From 13-2-20CM-66-19 sp036273735 (lineage in GTDB: Bacteria > Pseudomonadota > Gammaproteobacteria > Steroidobacterales > Steroidobacteraceae): a DNA stretch of 64,000 nucleotides. Shown here piece after piece: positions 8,901 to 16,521 of this stretch (position 1 is the stretch's first letter; each line of letters opens with the position of its first letter). The DNA is taken from the NCBI GenBank assembly GCA_036273735.1, contig DASUHA010000085.1, positions 1-64,000 of the forward strand, given 5' to 3'. Position numbers and translations under genes: made by a program. The notes below the pieces were generated by a model. The model did no database searches, was not told the origin of the DNA, and saw only the letters and a list, made by a program, of their open reading frames with translations.

Positions 8901-9045
8901 GCTGATCGTGGTGCCGGCAGGCTTCACCCTGATCGACGACATCGAGCGCTGGGTCGGGCCGAAGGTGAGCAAGGTTCTGATCGCCGAGCCGTCAGAGGAT
9001 CACGGAGCTGCACCGATCGGCACGACGCACCAGCCGGCGGGGTGA
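5950..9045 (+). CDS. RND family efflux pump permease (HAE1-like)
   Basis: A 1031-residue inner-membrane proton-driven exporter of the AcrB/MexB superfamily. It has the family's duplicated layout: a first helix (~10-30), a large periplasmic loop, a six-helix bundle, a second periplasmic loop and a closing bundle. The proton-relay Asp pair in TM4 is intact (VDDAIVEIEN, D400-D401). The loop pattern GAAPEEVQTQIVRRVE and the ending GFLMLMGIVAKNAILLVDFA are typical. The length matches the family. It overlaps the adaptor gene by 4 bases and forms a pump unit with it. The substrate is not predictable. Control by the ECF sigma factor heading the operon is likely but inferred. Confidence 0.95.
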   Translation: MKNISAWAIRHPVLPMVLFAVLLFAGTVAFIRLPVTLQPPISFPMVSVSISQPGAAPEEVQTQIVRRVEAAIASISDINHIYSVAKEGAADLQIEFRIGTPIDRAVADVRNAVTQVQVDLPADIQPPEVRQIQFDGGPIVYYDIAAAGMAPQALSWFIDNTITKRLLTVPGVAQVTRFGGVDRQINVELDPARMQALGITAAQVNDQLRDLNIDLPGGQADLGNGEQLIRVMGGADTVRQLADTQIMLPGGRFAKLADIASVRDGAAEIRSLDLINGRSAIAFGVFQAKNASDVAVLNGVQKALADILKQYPNVKLNMTFTRVTYTKENYHSAMSALIEGSILSVLMVWLFLRDIRATLISALAIPLAAIPTFLFMQWIGFSLNQVSLLALSLVSGVLVDDAIVEIENIVRHKRMGKSAFQAALDAADQIGLAVIATSATIIAVFMPVSFMGGIIGQYFKQFGLTVAAAVFFSLLVARLLTPVIAAYALTSDTAGHHGGDGPIMAGYLKVLNWCIHHRWKTILCGVAFFAISVIGLAMMPKSFIPDSDDGSPALHIDLPPGVSLADTKKVADAAFGILARQAEVLSVDESVGDNGAINAANLYITMVPRSKRSVSETQWQNRMLKLLKGIPDGRMYFQTQNGSSDGHAITIDLTGEDLQLLSSTARKVMEQMRTLPGIVDVGSNDDLPQPEILIRPRFDLAARLGVTVANISDTIRIGTLGDLVQNDAKFTLPDRQVPILVSLQRTARQDLSALENLPVPTSSGSTVPLKAVADFSFGQGPQAIHSYDQSLRVAIDADLNGIELGTAMKEIHALPLLKNLPQGVRLVETGNAQLMSELFTDFGIAMVTGILMVFAVLVLLFVRVLQPITILSSLPLSLGGAVLALWLTQKPLSLGVMIGFLMLMGIVAKNAILLVDFAIEEMRAGKDRYTALMESGHKRARPIVMTTVAMVAGMLPVALAIGDEFRAPMAIAVIGGLITSTALTLIVVPAGFTLIDDIERWVGPKVSKVLIAEPSEDHGAAPIGTTHQPAG

Positions 9046-9161
9046 GGCACACGCGAGGCTCGAGCCCGCTCTCTAAGGGGCGGCAGTGTGGACAACACCG
9101 GTCACCGGCATGGGCTATCGGGATGTGCCACAATCCCGTTTTGCCTCGCCGAGTAACGCCG

Positions 9162-10355
9162 ATGAGCCCGAGCCAGTCTTCACCAACATCGCAGTCCGCC
9201 CTCCTCACCCGCATCGGCGAGCTGGCGGTGGACATGGGCGCAGTGCGCCGCGACCTGCACCGGCATCCGGAGCTGGCATACAACGAGCAGCGCACTGCAT
9301 CGGTGGTGGCAAGGCTCCTGCGGGAATGGGGCATCGAGGTGCACGAGGGCATCGGCAGGACTGGCCTGGTCGGGGTGATCACGGCAGGAAACTCCGAGCG
9401 GGCGATCGGTCTGCGCGCGGACATGGATGCCCTGCCCATACACGAGACATCCGGCGCTCCACACGCGAGCGCCAACGCCGGTGTTGCCCACAGCTGCGGA
9501 CATGACGGGCACATGGCCATGTTGCTTTGCGCGGCGCGTTACCTGTCGGAGACGCGACGATTCAATGGGCGCGTGCACCTGCTCTTCCAGCCGGCCGAGG
9601 AGGGTCTTGCAGGCGCCAGGGCGATGATTGAGGACGGTCTCTTCAAGCGATTCCCCTGCGCCGAGGTTTACGCCCTGCACAACTGGCCGATACTGCCCGC
9701 CGGCACCATTGCCACGCGCGCCGGCCCGATCATGGGCGCATCCGACCGCTTCACGATCACGGTGCGCGGAACGGGCGGGCACGCCGCACAACCGCATCTC
9801 GCTTCCGACAGCGTGCTCTGCGCCGCGCAGATCGTGACCGGCGCACACACGCTCATCCCGCGCCGCATCGACCCAACTGCGACCGCAGTGCTCTCGATCA
9901 CCCGGATCCAGGGAGGCGCCTCGTTCAACGTGCTGCCGGACCAGGTGCAGCTCTTCGGCACGGTGCGGACTTTCGATCCGGCCGTGCAGGACAAGCTCGA
10001 GGCAACACTTCGCGAGTGGGTGGAGCTCACTGCGAAGGCGGCCGGCTGCACCGCGTCCCTGGAATACCGGCGGATCTATCCCGCAACCATCAACGACCCG
10101 ACATGCGCTCAGCACGCCCTCGATGCGGCAAGCGCACTATTCGGCCGGGCGTTGCGCGCGGATGCGCCGGCGGCGACCGCGGAGGACTTCGCCTTCATGC
10201 TGCAGCAGGTGCCCGGCGCCTATATCTGGGTCGGCAGCCGAAAGGGCGACGCCAGCCCTTCTCTGCACCATCCGTCGTTCGACTTCAACGACGAGGCGCT
10301 GCCCGCCGGCGCCGCGCTTCTGGCGAGCCTGGCGGAGCGTCGGCTGCCGGTTTGA
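9162..10355 (+). CDS. M20 family amidohydrolase (hippurate/IAA-amino acid hydrolase type)
   Basis: A 397-residue dinuclear-metal peptidase of the M20D group, which hydrolyses N-acyl amino acids such as hippurate or acetylated amino acids. Metal and catalytic motifs are in place: RADMDALPI, SCGHDGH (C112-H117), PAEEGLAGA, HNWP, and HHPSFDFND near the C-terminus; the dimerisation domain sits mid-protein. ATG 9162 is chosen because the family begins about 30 residues before the RRDLHRHPEL motif. A longer in-frame GTG start at 9042 overlaps the pump gene and adds a non-conserved Arg-rich stretch. The substrate is not resolved. Confidence 0.92.
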   Translation: MSPSQSSPTSQSALLTRIGELAVDMGAVRRDLHRHPELAYNEQRTASVVARLLREWGIEVHEGIGRTGLVGVITAGNSERAIGLRADMDALPIHETSGAPHASANAGVAHSCGHDGHMAMLLCAARYLSETRRFNGRVHLLFQPAEEGLAGARAMIEDGLFKRFPCAEVYALHNWPILPAGTIATRAGPIMGASDRFTITVRGTGGHAAQPHLASDSVLCAAQIVTGAHTLIPRRIDPTATAVLSITRIQGGASFNVLPDQVQLFGTVRTFDPAVQDKLEATLREWVELTAKAAGCTASLEYRRIYPATINDPTCAQHALDAASALFGRALRADAPAATAEDFAFMLQQVPGAYIWVGSRKGDASPSLHHPSFDFNDEALPAGAALLASLAERRLPV

Positions 10356-10415
10356 GGACTGCGCGGGGCGATGCCGCGCGCAAGGTGTGCCCGCGCTTAC
10401 ACGCGAAGCGAGCGG

Positions 10416-10901
10416 TCAATGCGAGCCGTGAGCGCTCCCGGGGAACAGCCGGCAGTACACGCAGTGTGGCGCGTCCGGCCCGGACTCCACCCAGAGGGTG
10501 CGAACCCAGGGCAGGTTGTGGGGTGCGGCCGCGAACTCCCACGACTGGTTCTGAAGGTCACGCTCGAGCAGCTCGTCCGGACTGGCGTGTCCGAGCAGCT
10601 CCGCCGCACGCCGTACTTCGATGTCACCGCGCGGCAGCACGGTGATCGCGGCGGCGCCGTGCTCGATCCGCTCAGCGAGCCTATGCGCGTGCTGCTCGCC
10701 CTCGGCACGCGCGAATAGCGTACGAAAATACTGTGCGATCCGGTCGTGCAGCGATAGGGCAGGATCACCCGCTACACGGCCTGGCCCGTGACCCGCGGTG
10801 AGCTCGATTCGGTCGGTCGGAAAGCCATCGCGGAACAGCGCGAGACGGGCACGCTCGGCGGTCTCGACGTCATTGAACACGGCCAGCAGGACTGCGCTCA
10901 T
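10416..10901 (-). CDS. Conserved-looking hypothetical protein, possible stress-protein-17M-like fold
   Basis: A 161-residue soluble protein with no signal peptide or membrane helix. The N-terminus (SAVLLAVFNDVETAERARLAL) and the mid-region (AHRLAERIEHGAAAITVLP) recall the alternating beta-alpha pattern of general stress protein 17M/YflT-like domains. This is weak recognition, not a firm match. The C-terminal third carries a CxxC pair in HCVYCRLF, which could bind metal. It is convergent with the amidohydrolase and divergent from the MoxR operon across a 247-base gap. Reading frame and codon composition look like a real gene; the function is unknown. Confidence 0.7.
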   Translation of the reverse strand: MSAVLLAVFNDVETAERARLALFRDGFPTDRIELTAGHGPGRVAGDPALSLHDRIAQYFRTLFARAEGEQHAHRLAERIEHGAAAITVLPRGDIEVRRAAELLGHASPDELLERDLQNQSWEFAAAPHNLPWVRTLWVESGPDAPHCVYCRLFPGSAHGSH

Positions 10902-11148
10902 GTCTCGCCCTCCATACGGTAAACCGGCGTCGGCGAAGGTAGTGGTTCGAGCGAGCAGATTCTATGCCCGCGCTCCCCACCCGGGTAATGGGTACCCTCC
11001 GGCCGGTTAATATGTTCACGGAACCCGGCCGCCGACCCACGGTCAATCCGGCTCCGGGCCAAGCTGGATCGCCGCAGCGATCCGGCGGCATCTGCGGCAA
11101 TCACACCGCGTTTGCTACGCTCCACAGACAAAAGTGAGGACACTTACG

Positions 11149-12162
11149 ATGACAGCCGGCTCGAGCCCCCTCGCCGCGAAGCCCGTCCGCACGGGCAGCG
11201 CCACCCACACCGCCTTCATGCGGTTGCGGGATTATCTGGGCAGCCAGATCATCGGGCAGGTGACGCTGGTCGAGCGGTTGCTCATCGCACTCCTTGCGGA
11301 TGGCCACCTGCTCGTGGAAGGTCCGCCGGGGCTAGCGAAGACCCGCGCCGTGAAGGCCCTCGCGCAGGCCCTCGATGCCGATTTCCAGCGCCTGCAGTTC
11401 ACACCCGACCTGCTGCCCGCCGACCTGACAGGCTCGGACATCTATCGGCCCGAGGAAGGCGTCTTTCGCTTTCAGCGCGGGCCGCTCTTCCACAACCTGA
11501 TTCTCGCCGACGAGGTCAACCGCGCACCGGCCAAGGTGCAATCGGCGCTGCTCGAGGCGATGGCCGAGCAACAGATCAGCGTCGGAGCGGCGAGCTACCG
11601 GCTGCCGCAACTCTTCCTCGTGATGGCGACTCAGAATCCGATCGAGCAGGAAGGCACGTATCCACTGCCCGAGGCGCAGCTCGACCGCTTCATGCTGCAC
11701 ACCCGCGTCGACTATCCCGACCGCGCGACGACGCTCGCGATCATGGCGCTCGCGCGGCGCGAGGCCATCGCCCGCCAGGAGCTGTCACCGCCGGAGCATC
11801 GTATTTCGCAGGAGAGCGTGTTTGCCGCGCGCCGCGAGGTGCTCGGCCTCACACTGTCGGAGCCTGTCGCCGACTACATCGCCGCGCTCGTAGATGCGAC
11901 ACGACGGCCGGAGCCTTACAGCGCGCAGCTGCGCGAGTGGCTGCGCTGGGGCGCGAGCCCGCGCGCGGCCATCGCGATCGAGCGCGGCGCGCGGGCGCTC
12001 GCATGGCTCGATGCGCGCGAGTTCGTCACACCGGAGGACGTGCAGGCCATCACTCCCGATGCGCTGCGCCACCGGCTGTTGCTCGACTACACGGCGCAGG
12101 CACGCGGTGTGTCGGCCCAGGCCTGCATCGAGGAGTTGTTGAGTCGGGTCCCAGCTCCATGA
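11149..12162 (+). CDS. MoxR family AAA+ ATPase
   Basis: A 337-residue AAA+ chaperone-like ATPase heading a Bat-type operon. MoxR proteins are thought to remodel or insert metal into partners that carry VWA domains. Walker A is GPPGLAKT (58-65), Walker B is LILADEVNRAP, sensor-1 is ATQNPIEQEGTYPLPEAQLDRF, and a C-terminal lid follows. ATG 11149 has GAGGA eight bases upstream; the in-frame GTG at 11134 is less likely. The next gene begins inside its stop (4-base overlap). Confidence 0.94.
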   Translation: MTAGSSPLAAKPVRTGSATHTAFMRLRDYLGSQIIGQVTLVERLLIALLADGHLLVEGPPGLAKTRAVKALAQALDADFQRLQFTPDLLPADLTGSDIYRPEEGVFRFQRGPLFHNLILADEVNRAPAKVQSALLEAMAEQQISVGAASYRLPQLFLVMATQNPIEQEGTYPLPEAQLDRFMLHTRVDYPDRATTLAIMALARREAIARQELSPPEHRISQESVFAARREVLGLTLSEPVADYIAALVDATRRPEPYSAQLREWLRWGASPRAAIAIERGARALAWLDAREFVTPEDVQAITPDALRHRLLLDYTAQARGVSAQACIEELLSRVPAP

Positions 12163-13061
12163 TCGTTCCGGATCTCGAGGAGTTGCTGGCGCTGCGCGGC
12201 GCCGCGCATGGACTCTCGCTGCACGGCCGCAAGGCGGCGCGCTCGGCGCCGCTCGGCGTACACTCGAGTGCGCAGCGCGGACGCGGGCTGGAGTTTCAGG
12301 AGGTCCGCCCGTATGTCGCGGGCGACGATCCACGCAACATCGACTGGCGCGTCACGGCGCGGCGCGGCCGGCCCCACACCAAGCTCTTTCGCGAGGAGCG
12401 GGAGCGTCCCGTGTGGCTGCTCGTGGACCTGCAGCCCGGACTCTTCTTCGGGACACGCCGGCAGTTGAAATCGGCGCTGGTCGTGCGCACCGCGGCGCTC
12501 CTCGCCTGGACCGCATCGCTCGGCGGCGACCGGGTCGGCGCAGTGATCGCCCACGGCGCCGGCGAGACACGCATCCTCCCGGCCCGCGCCCGCCAGACGG
12601 GTGTCCTGCCCGTGTTGGATGCGCTGCTGCAGTCCCAACCCAAGGCGCCGGGCGAGCCTGCTCCGCTCGCGTTGGAGGGCGCGCTGCGCGCCCTATTGCC
12701 GCTCGCGCGTCCCGGCAGTCAGATCCTCGCCATCAGCGACTTCGCCGGCCTGCGGGAAGAGGCAAAGAGCCTCTGGACGGCGCTCGCCGCACACGGCGAT
12801 CTGCGACTCTTCTGGGTCACCGACCCTTTGGAGGAAGAAGGGCTGCCCAACGGCCGCTTCCGCGCCGGCCTGCCCGGCCGGCTGCGCATCCTGGAAGGCG
12901 CTCGCGTGCGGGAGCGCTGGCACCAGGCCTGGCGCGAGCGTCAGGCGCGCATCGCCGACCTGTCACAACACAATGCGGCCCCGGTGATCCGGCTCGATAC
13001 CCGCGAGCTGGCCGAACGGGTTCTTCGCCCGCTGCTTCGGGCCCGGCAGTCAGCGGCATGA
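12159..13061 (+). CDS. DUF58 domain protein of the Bat-type operon
   Basis: A 300-residue DUF58 protein, a VWA-like fold that routinely accompanies MoxR. The diagnostic block is present: GLEFQEVRPYVAGDD, then RNIDWRVTARRG and a following LFREERERPVWLLVDL. No membrane helix is evident, so it is probably cytoplasmic. Its exact role is unknown in the family. It overlaps MoxR and the following DUF4381 gene by 4 bases each, arguing for translational coupling and a complex with its neighbours. Confidence 0.92.
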   Translation: MIVPDLEELLALRGAAHGLSLHGRKAARSAPLGVHSSAQRGRGLEFQEVRPYVAGDDPRNIDWRVTARRGRPHTKLFREERERPVWLLVDLQPGLFFGTRRQLKSALVVRTAALLAWTASLGGDRVGAVIAHGAGETRILPARARQTGVLPVLDALLQSQPKAPGEPAPLALEGALRALLPLARPGSQILAISDFAGLREEAKSLWTALAAHGDLRLFWVTDPLEEEGLPNGRFRAGLPGRLRILEGARVRERWHQAWRERQARIADLSQHNAAPVIRLDTRELAERVLRPLLRARQSAA

Positions 13062-13555
13062 CACCCTCCTGGCTCGCACAGCTCGCCCCCGCCCACGCAC
13101 CCGCTCCGCCGGGTTGGTGGCCACCTGCGCCCGGCTGGTGGATCGCGGGCGCGCTGCTGCTCGCAGCGGCGGCTACAGGTGTCTGGTGGTGGCGTGACCC
13201 GTACCGCAGGAGCCGCCGCGCGGCCCTGCGCGAGCTGCGCGCCATCCGCAGGGACGCGTCCGATCTCGTGACGAGCGCGCGCGCCATCGAGAGCCTGATG
13301 CGCAGGTTCGCCATTGCGGTGTTTGGCAGCGCGCGCGTGGCCCGCCTGACGGGCGACGCCTGGCTGGCATTCGTCGGGGCTCAGGGCGGCGGCCCGCTCG
13401 CGGGAGAAGCGGGCCGATCGTTACTCTGCACCGCATTCGGCGGCAGCGTGAGCGATGATCGCGAGTGTTGGCTCGAGGGGGCGGACGCCTTCGTCCGACA
13501 TGCGCGGCAGGCGGCGCAACATGCGGCCCGTCCGTCGCTTGCGGAGCAGCGCTGA
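13058..13555 (+). CDS. DUF4381 family membrane protein
   Basis: A 165-residue protein with a Pro/Trp-rich periplasmic N-terminus (APPGWWPPAPGWW), one membrane helix at ~28-45, and a cytoplasmic basic domain (RRSRRAALRELRAIR). This layout and the position between DUF58 and the first VWA protein match DUF4381 proteins of Bat operons. The function is unknown; it presumably anchors the complex in the inner membrane. Its stop shares a base with the next ATG (TGATG). Confidence 0.85.
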   Translation: MTPSWLAQLAPAHAPAPPGWWPPAPGWWIAGALLLAAAATGVWWWRDPYRRSRRAALRELRAIRRDASDLVTSARAIESLMRRFAIAVFGSARVARLTGDAWLAFVGAQGGGPLAGEAGRSLLCTAFGGSVSDDRECWLEGADAFVRHARQAAQHAARPSLAEQR

Positions 13556-14520
13556 TGTTCCATCTCGCCTGGCCCTGGATGGCGCTGCTGCTGCCTCTAC
13601 CCTGGATCCTGCTGAGGGTGCGCCGCACCGCTCAGCCGAGCGGCGCGGCCCTGTATCTGCCATTCGCCACCTCGGTTGCCGCGCCGACTGCGGCTGCAAC
13701 GCTGTCGCGCTCCGTGCTCGCGCTGTTCGCGGCCGTGTGGGCACTCCTCGTTCTCGCCGCCATGCGCCCGCAATGGCTGGGGGAGCCGCTACCCGTCCCG
13801 ACGAGCGGCCGCCAGATCATGTTGGCGATCGACTGCTCGGGGTCGATGGCTTCCCAGGACATGGGCGGTGTCAGTCGCCTGGAGATCGTGCAGATCGTCG
13901 CGGGACACTTCATCGACCGCCGGCGCGGCGATCAGATCGGGCTCATTCTCTTCGGCACGCGGCCTTATCTGCAGGCGCCGCTCTCGATGGACATCCCGAC
14001 GGTGCACCAGTTTCTGAACGAGGCCGTGGTGGGCGTCGCGGGGACGCAGACGGCGATCGGCGATGCCATCGGGCTTGCCATCAAGGAGCTGCGCCAGCGT
14101 GAGCGCACGGGCGGCGCCCCCATTCACAAGTCGGTGCTCATTCTGCTCACCGACGGTGGCAACGACGCGGGCGTCATGCCGCCGCTCGAGGCGGCGCGGC
14201 TCGCCGCACAGACCGGCCTGCGCATCTTCACGATCGGTGTGGGGGCTGAGGAGGAGCAGTCTCTGTTCGGGCCCACCGCCGGCAATACCGACCTCGACGT
14301 CGGCCTCCTCAAGCAGATCGCGAGCATCACCGGCGGGGAGTTCTTCCGCGCGGCTAACCCACAGGCACTGCAGGCCGTCTACCACCGGATCGATGAGCTC
14401 GAGCCGACCGCAGGTCACGATCAGTGGCTGCGGCCCGCGGCCGAATGGTTCACCTGGCCGCTGGCGCTCGCCCTGCTCCTGAGCGTTCCGGCCGCGTGGC
14501 TCCTGGCGGTGCGGATCTGA
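13555..14520 (+). CDS. VWA domain membrane protein (BatA-like)
   Basis: A 321-residue von Willebrand A protein with helices at both ends (~5-22 plus ~55-75, and ~305-320) and a periplasmic VWA domain between. The MIDAS metal site is intact: DCSGS at 93-97, followed by TQTAIGDAIG (the Thr position) and LLTDGGND (the Asp position). It matches BatA. In Bacteroides and Leptospira, Bat proteins affect aerotolerance and stress resistance; in this lineage the role is not established. It starts one base into the upstream stop and is followed 4 bases later by a second VWA gene. Confidence 0.93.
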   Translation: MFHLAWPWMALLLPLPWILLRVRRTAQPSGAALYLPFATSVAAPTAAATLSRSVLALFAAVWALLVLAAMRPQWLGEPLPVPTSGRQIMLAIDCSGSMASQDMGGVSRLEIVQIVAGHFIDRRRGDQIGLILFGTRPYLQAPLSMDIPTVHQFLNEAVVGVAGTQTAIGDAIGLAIKELRQRERTGGAPIHKSVLILLTDGGNDAGVMPPLEAARLAAQTGLRIFTIGVGAEEEQSLFGPTAGNTDLDVGLLKQIASITGGEFFRAANPQALQAVYHRIDELEPTAGHDQWLRPAAEWFTWPLALALLLSVPAAWLLAVRI

Positions 14521-14524
14521 CCTC

Positions 14525-15511
14525 ATGAGTCACTTTCATCTGCTGCACCCTTACTGGCTGTTGGCGCTGCCGCCACTCCTGGCGTTCGCCATCTGGTTGG
14601 CCCGTCGCCGCGGCCGCGACGGCCCCTGGCGGCAGCTCCTGGATGGCGAGCTGCTCTCACTCCTGCGGTTGAATGAGGCCGGCAGGGGTCGCTCGCCCTG
14701 GTTCCTGATCGGCCTCGCCTGGACCCTGGCGGTGTTGGCGCTCGCAGGACCGACGTGGCAGCGGCAGATCACGCCGGCCTATCGCGCGCCGGCCGCCTGG
14801 ATCGTCGCGCTCGAGCTGTCCCCTTCGATGGAGGCCGCCGACGTTGCGCCGAGCCGGATGGCGCGGGCGCACTATGCCGTCGATGACCTGTTGTCAGCGG
14901 CGCACGATGCCCGGGTGGGGCTCATTGCGTTCGCGGGAGAGGCCTACACCGTTGCACCTCTCACCAGCGATGTCGCGACGATCCGGAATCTCGCGCGGCC
15001 GTTGACTCCGGGTCTCATGCCGGAGTCGGGTGATCGCCTGGCGCCGGCGCTCGAGGAGGCGCAGCGCCTGCTGCAGGCCTCACCGGGAAAGCATCGGCAG
15101 GTGATCGTGATCACGGACGGATTCGATGACCCGGCGCGCGCCCTGCTCACCGCGCGGCGGCTGCAGCAACAGGGCATCGGCGTCAGCGTCGTCGGTGTGG
15201 GGACTGCGGCCGGCGCTCCCGAGCCGGATGGCAATGGTGGCTTCGTCCGCGATGCGCAGAAGCAGGTCGTGTTGACGCATCTCGACAGCGGCCTCCTGCA
15301 GCGCGTCGCCACCGCGGGTGGCGGCAGTTACGTGCCGTTCACCAGCCTGCCGACCCTGGTCAAGGCTCTGGACGATGCCCGCTCGCGGGAGATGACCTCG
15401 GGCATCGCTGCCCCACATGTGAAGCTTGCGAGCTGGCTCAATGACGGCGTATGGCTCCTGCCACCGCTGCTGCTGCTCGCGGCGCTCATCGCCCGGCGGG
15501 GTTGGCTGTGA
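14525..15511 (+). CDS. VWA domain membrane protein with altered MIDAS (BatB-like)
   Basis: A 328-residue protein with the BatA/BatB layout: N-terminal helices, a periplasmic VWA domain, and a C-terminal helix (~305-322). The MIDAS motif reads ELSPS at 97-101 where DxSxS is expected, so the first metal ligand Asp is replaced by Glu. The later loops (SGDRLAPAL, VITDGFDD) remain. It may bind metal weakly or act structurally beside the canonical first VWA protein. Its end overlaps the start of the TPR gene by 4 bases. Confidence 0.92.
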   Translation: MSHFHLLHPYWLLALPPLLAFAIWLARRRGRDGPWRQLLDGELLSLLRLNEAGRGRSPWFLIGLAWTLAVLALAGPTWQRQITPAYRAPAAWIVALELSPSMEAADVAPSRMARAHYAVDDLLSAAHDARVGLIAFAGEAYTVAPLTSDVATIRNLARPLTPGLMPESGDRLAPALEEAQRLLQASPGKHRQVIVITDGFDDPARALLTARRLQQQGIGVSVVGVGTAAGAPEPDGNGGFVRDAQKQVVLTHLDSGLLQRVATAGGGSYVPFTSLPTLVKALDDARSREMTSGIAAPHVKLASWLNDGVWLLPPLLLLAALIARRGWL

Positions 15512-16521
15512 GAGCGCTGCTCGCGGTGCTGCTGCTCAGCATATCTCCCCTCTGCCTGGGCGCTTCGCTCGTGCCGAGCGTGTGGTCGAATCTCTGGCGC
15601 ACTCAGGACCAACAGGCGCAGGCCCTCCTCGAGGCAGGGCAGGCCGCGCAGGCGGCGGACCGCTTCCGTGACCCGCGGCGGCGCGCCTACGCCGATCTCG
15701 AGGCCGGCCGATATCCGGATGCAGCCAAGCTGCTCGCGCCGTTCAACGATCCCGAGTCCGAATACAACCGCGGCAACGCGCTCGCCAAGGCCGGCCAGCT
15801 GCAGGCGGCGCTGGCAGCATACGATGCCGCCCTGAAGCAGGCTCCGACCGACAGCGACACCCGCCACAACCGTGAGCTGGTCGCGCGCGCCCTGCGGCAG
15901 GAGCAACAGTCACAGTCCTCTCCCAAAGGGCGGCAGGGCGGCGGCAAATCGGGCTCATCGGGACAGCAGCAGTCGGGCGGCAACGGACAGAACGGCTCCG
16001 GGTCGCAGCACTCCGGAGCTCAGGGCAAGCAGGCTGCCGGCAGCAGCCAACAGGCCGCCAACGGTCCGCAGGGCGCCCATCAGCCGGGCAACTCCGGTCA
16101 ACAGCAGCTCGGTCGGGGGAGTGATCAGAGCGGAGCCCGCACGCCTCAGGGGGCGAATCCCAACGCCACATCGAAGGAGGCTCCCGGAGAGGCGCGGAGC
16201 GATGCGGAGGAAGCCGCCGCGGCGCTCGCGCGGCAGCAACGGCAGGGAAAGGGCAATGCGGCCCGGGCGCTCGGCGAAAACCGTGACGGCACGCCACAGT
16301 CGGCGGCGAAAGCCGGCGGAAAAGAGCCCGAGACTCCCGGTCGGCTCGCCAGCGGCACACAGACCCCCAAGCAACAGGCCGAGAGCGAGCGGCAGCTCGC
16401 GCTCGATCAGTGGCTGCGGCAGATCCCCGACAGCCCCGCCGGCCTGCTGCAGCGGAAGTTTCTCATCGAGCACATGGTGAGACAACAGGGGACCGGCGAT
16501 CAGCCGCAGGACGGGCCATGA
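15508..16521 (+). CDS. TPR protein with Gln/Gly/Ser-rich tail (BatC-like)
   Basis: A 337-residue exported protein. Residues 1-20 are a signal peptide (VRALLAVLLLSISPLCLGA). TPR-like helices at ~80-125 include YNRGNALAKAGQLQAALAAYDAAL. Residues ~130-290 are a low-complexity Gln/Gly/Ser/Ala segment, and a conserved-looking end (LDQWLRQIPDSPAGLLQRKF) follows. That end is typical of BatC/BatB-fusion TPR proteins. The start is GTG 15508, overlapping the previous stop by 4 bases; an in-frame ATG at 15451 lies inside the VWA gene. It probably scaffolds the VWA proteins in the periplasm. Confidence 0.9.
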   Translation: MRALLAVLLLSISPLCLGASLVPSVWSNLWRTQDQQAQALLEAGQAAQAADRFRDPRRRAYADLEAGRYPDAAKLLAPFNDPESEYNRGNALAKAGQLQAALAAYDAALKQAPTDSDTRHNRELVARALRQEQQSQSSPKGRQGGGKSGSSGQQQSGGNGQNGSGSQHSGAQGKQAAGSSQQAANGPQGAHQPGNSGQQQLGRGSDQSGARTPQGANPNATSKEAPGEARSDAEEAAAALARQQRQGKGNAARALGENRDGTPQSAAKAGGKEPETPGRLASGTQTPKQQAESERQLALDQWLRQIPDSPAGLLQRKFLIEHMVRQQGTGDQPQDGP

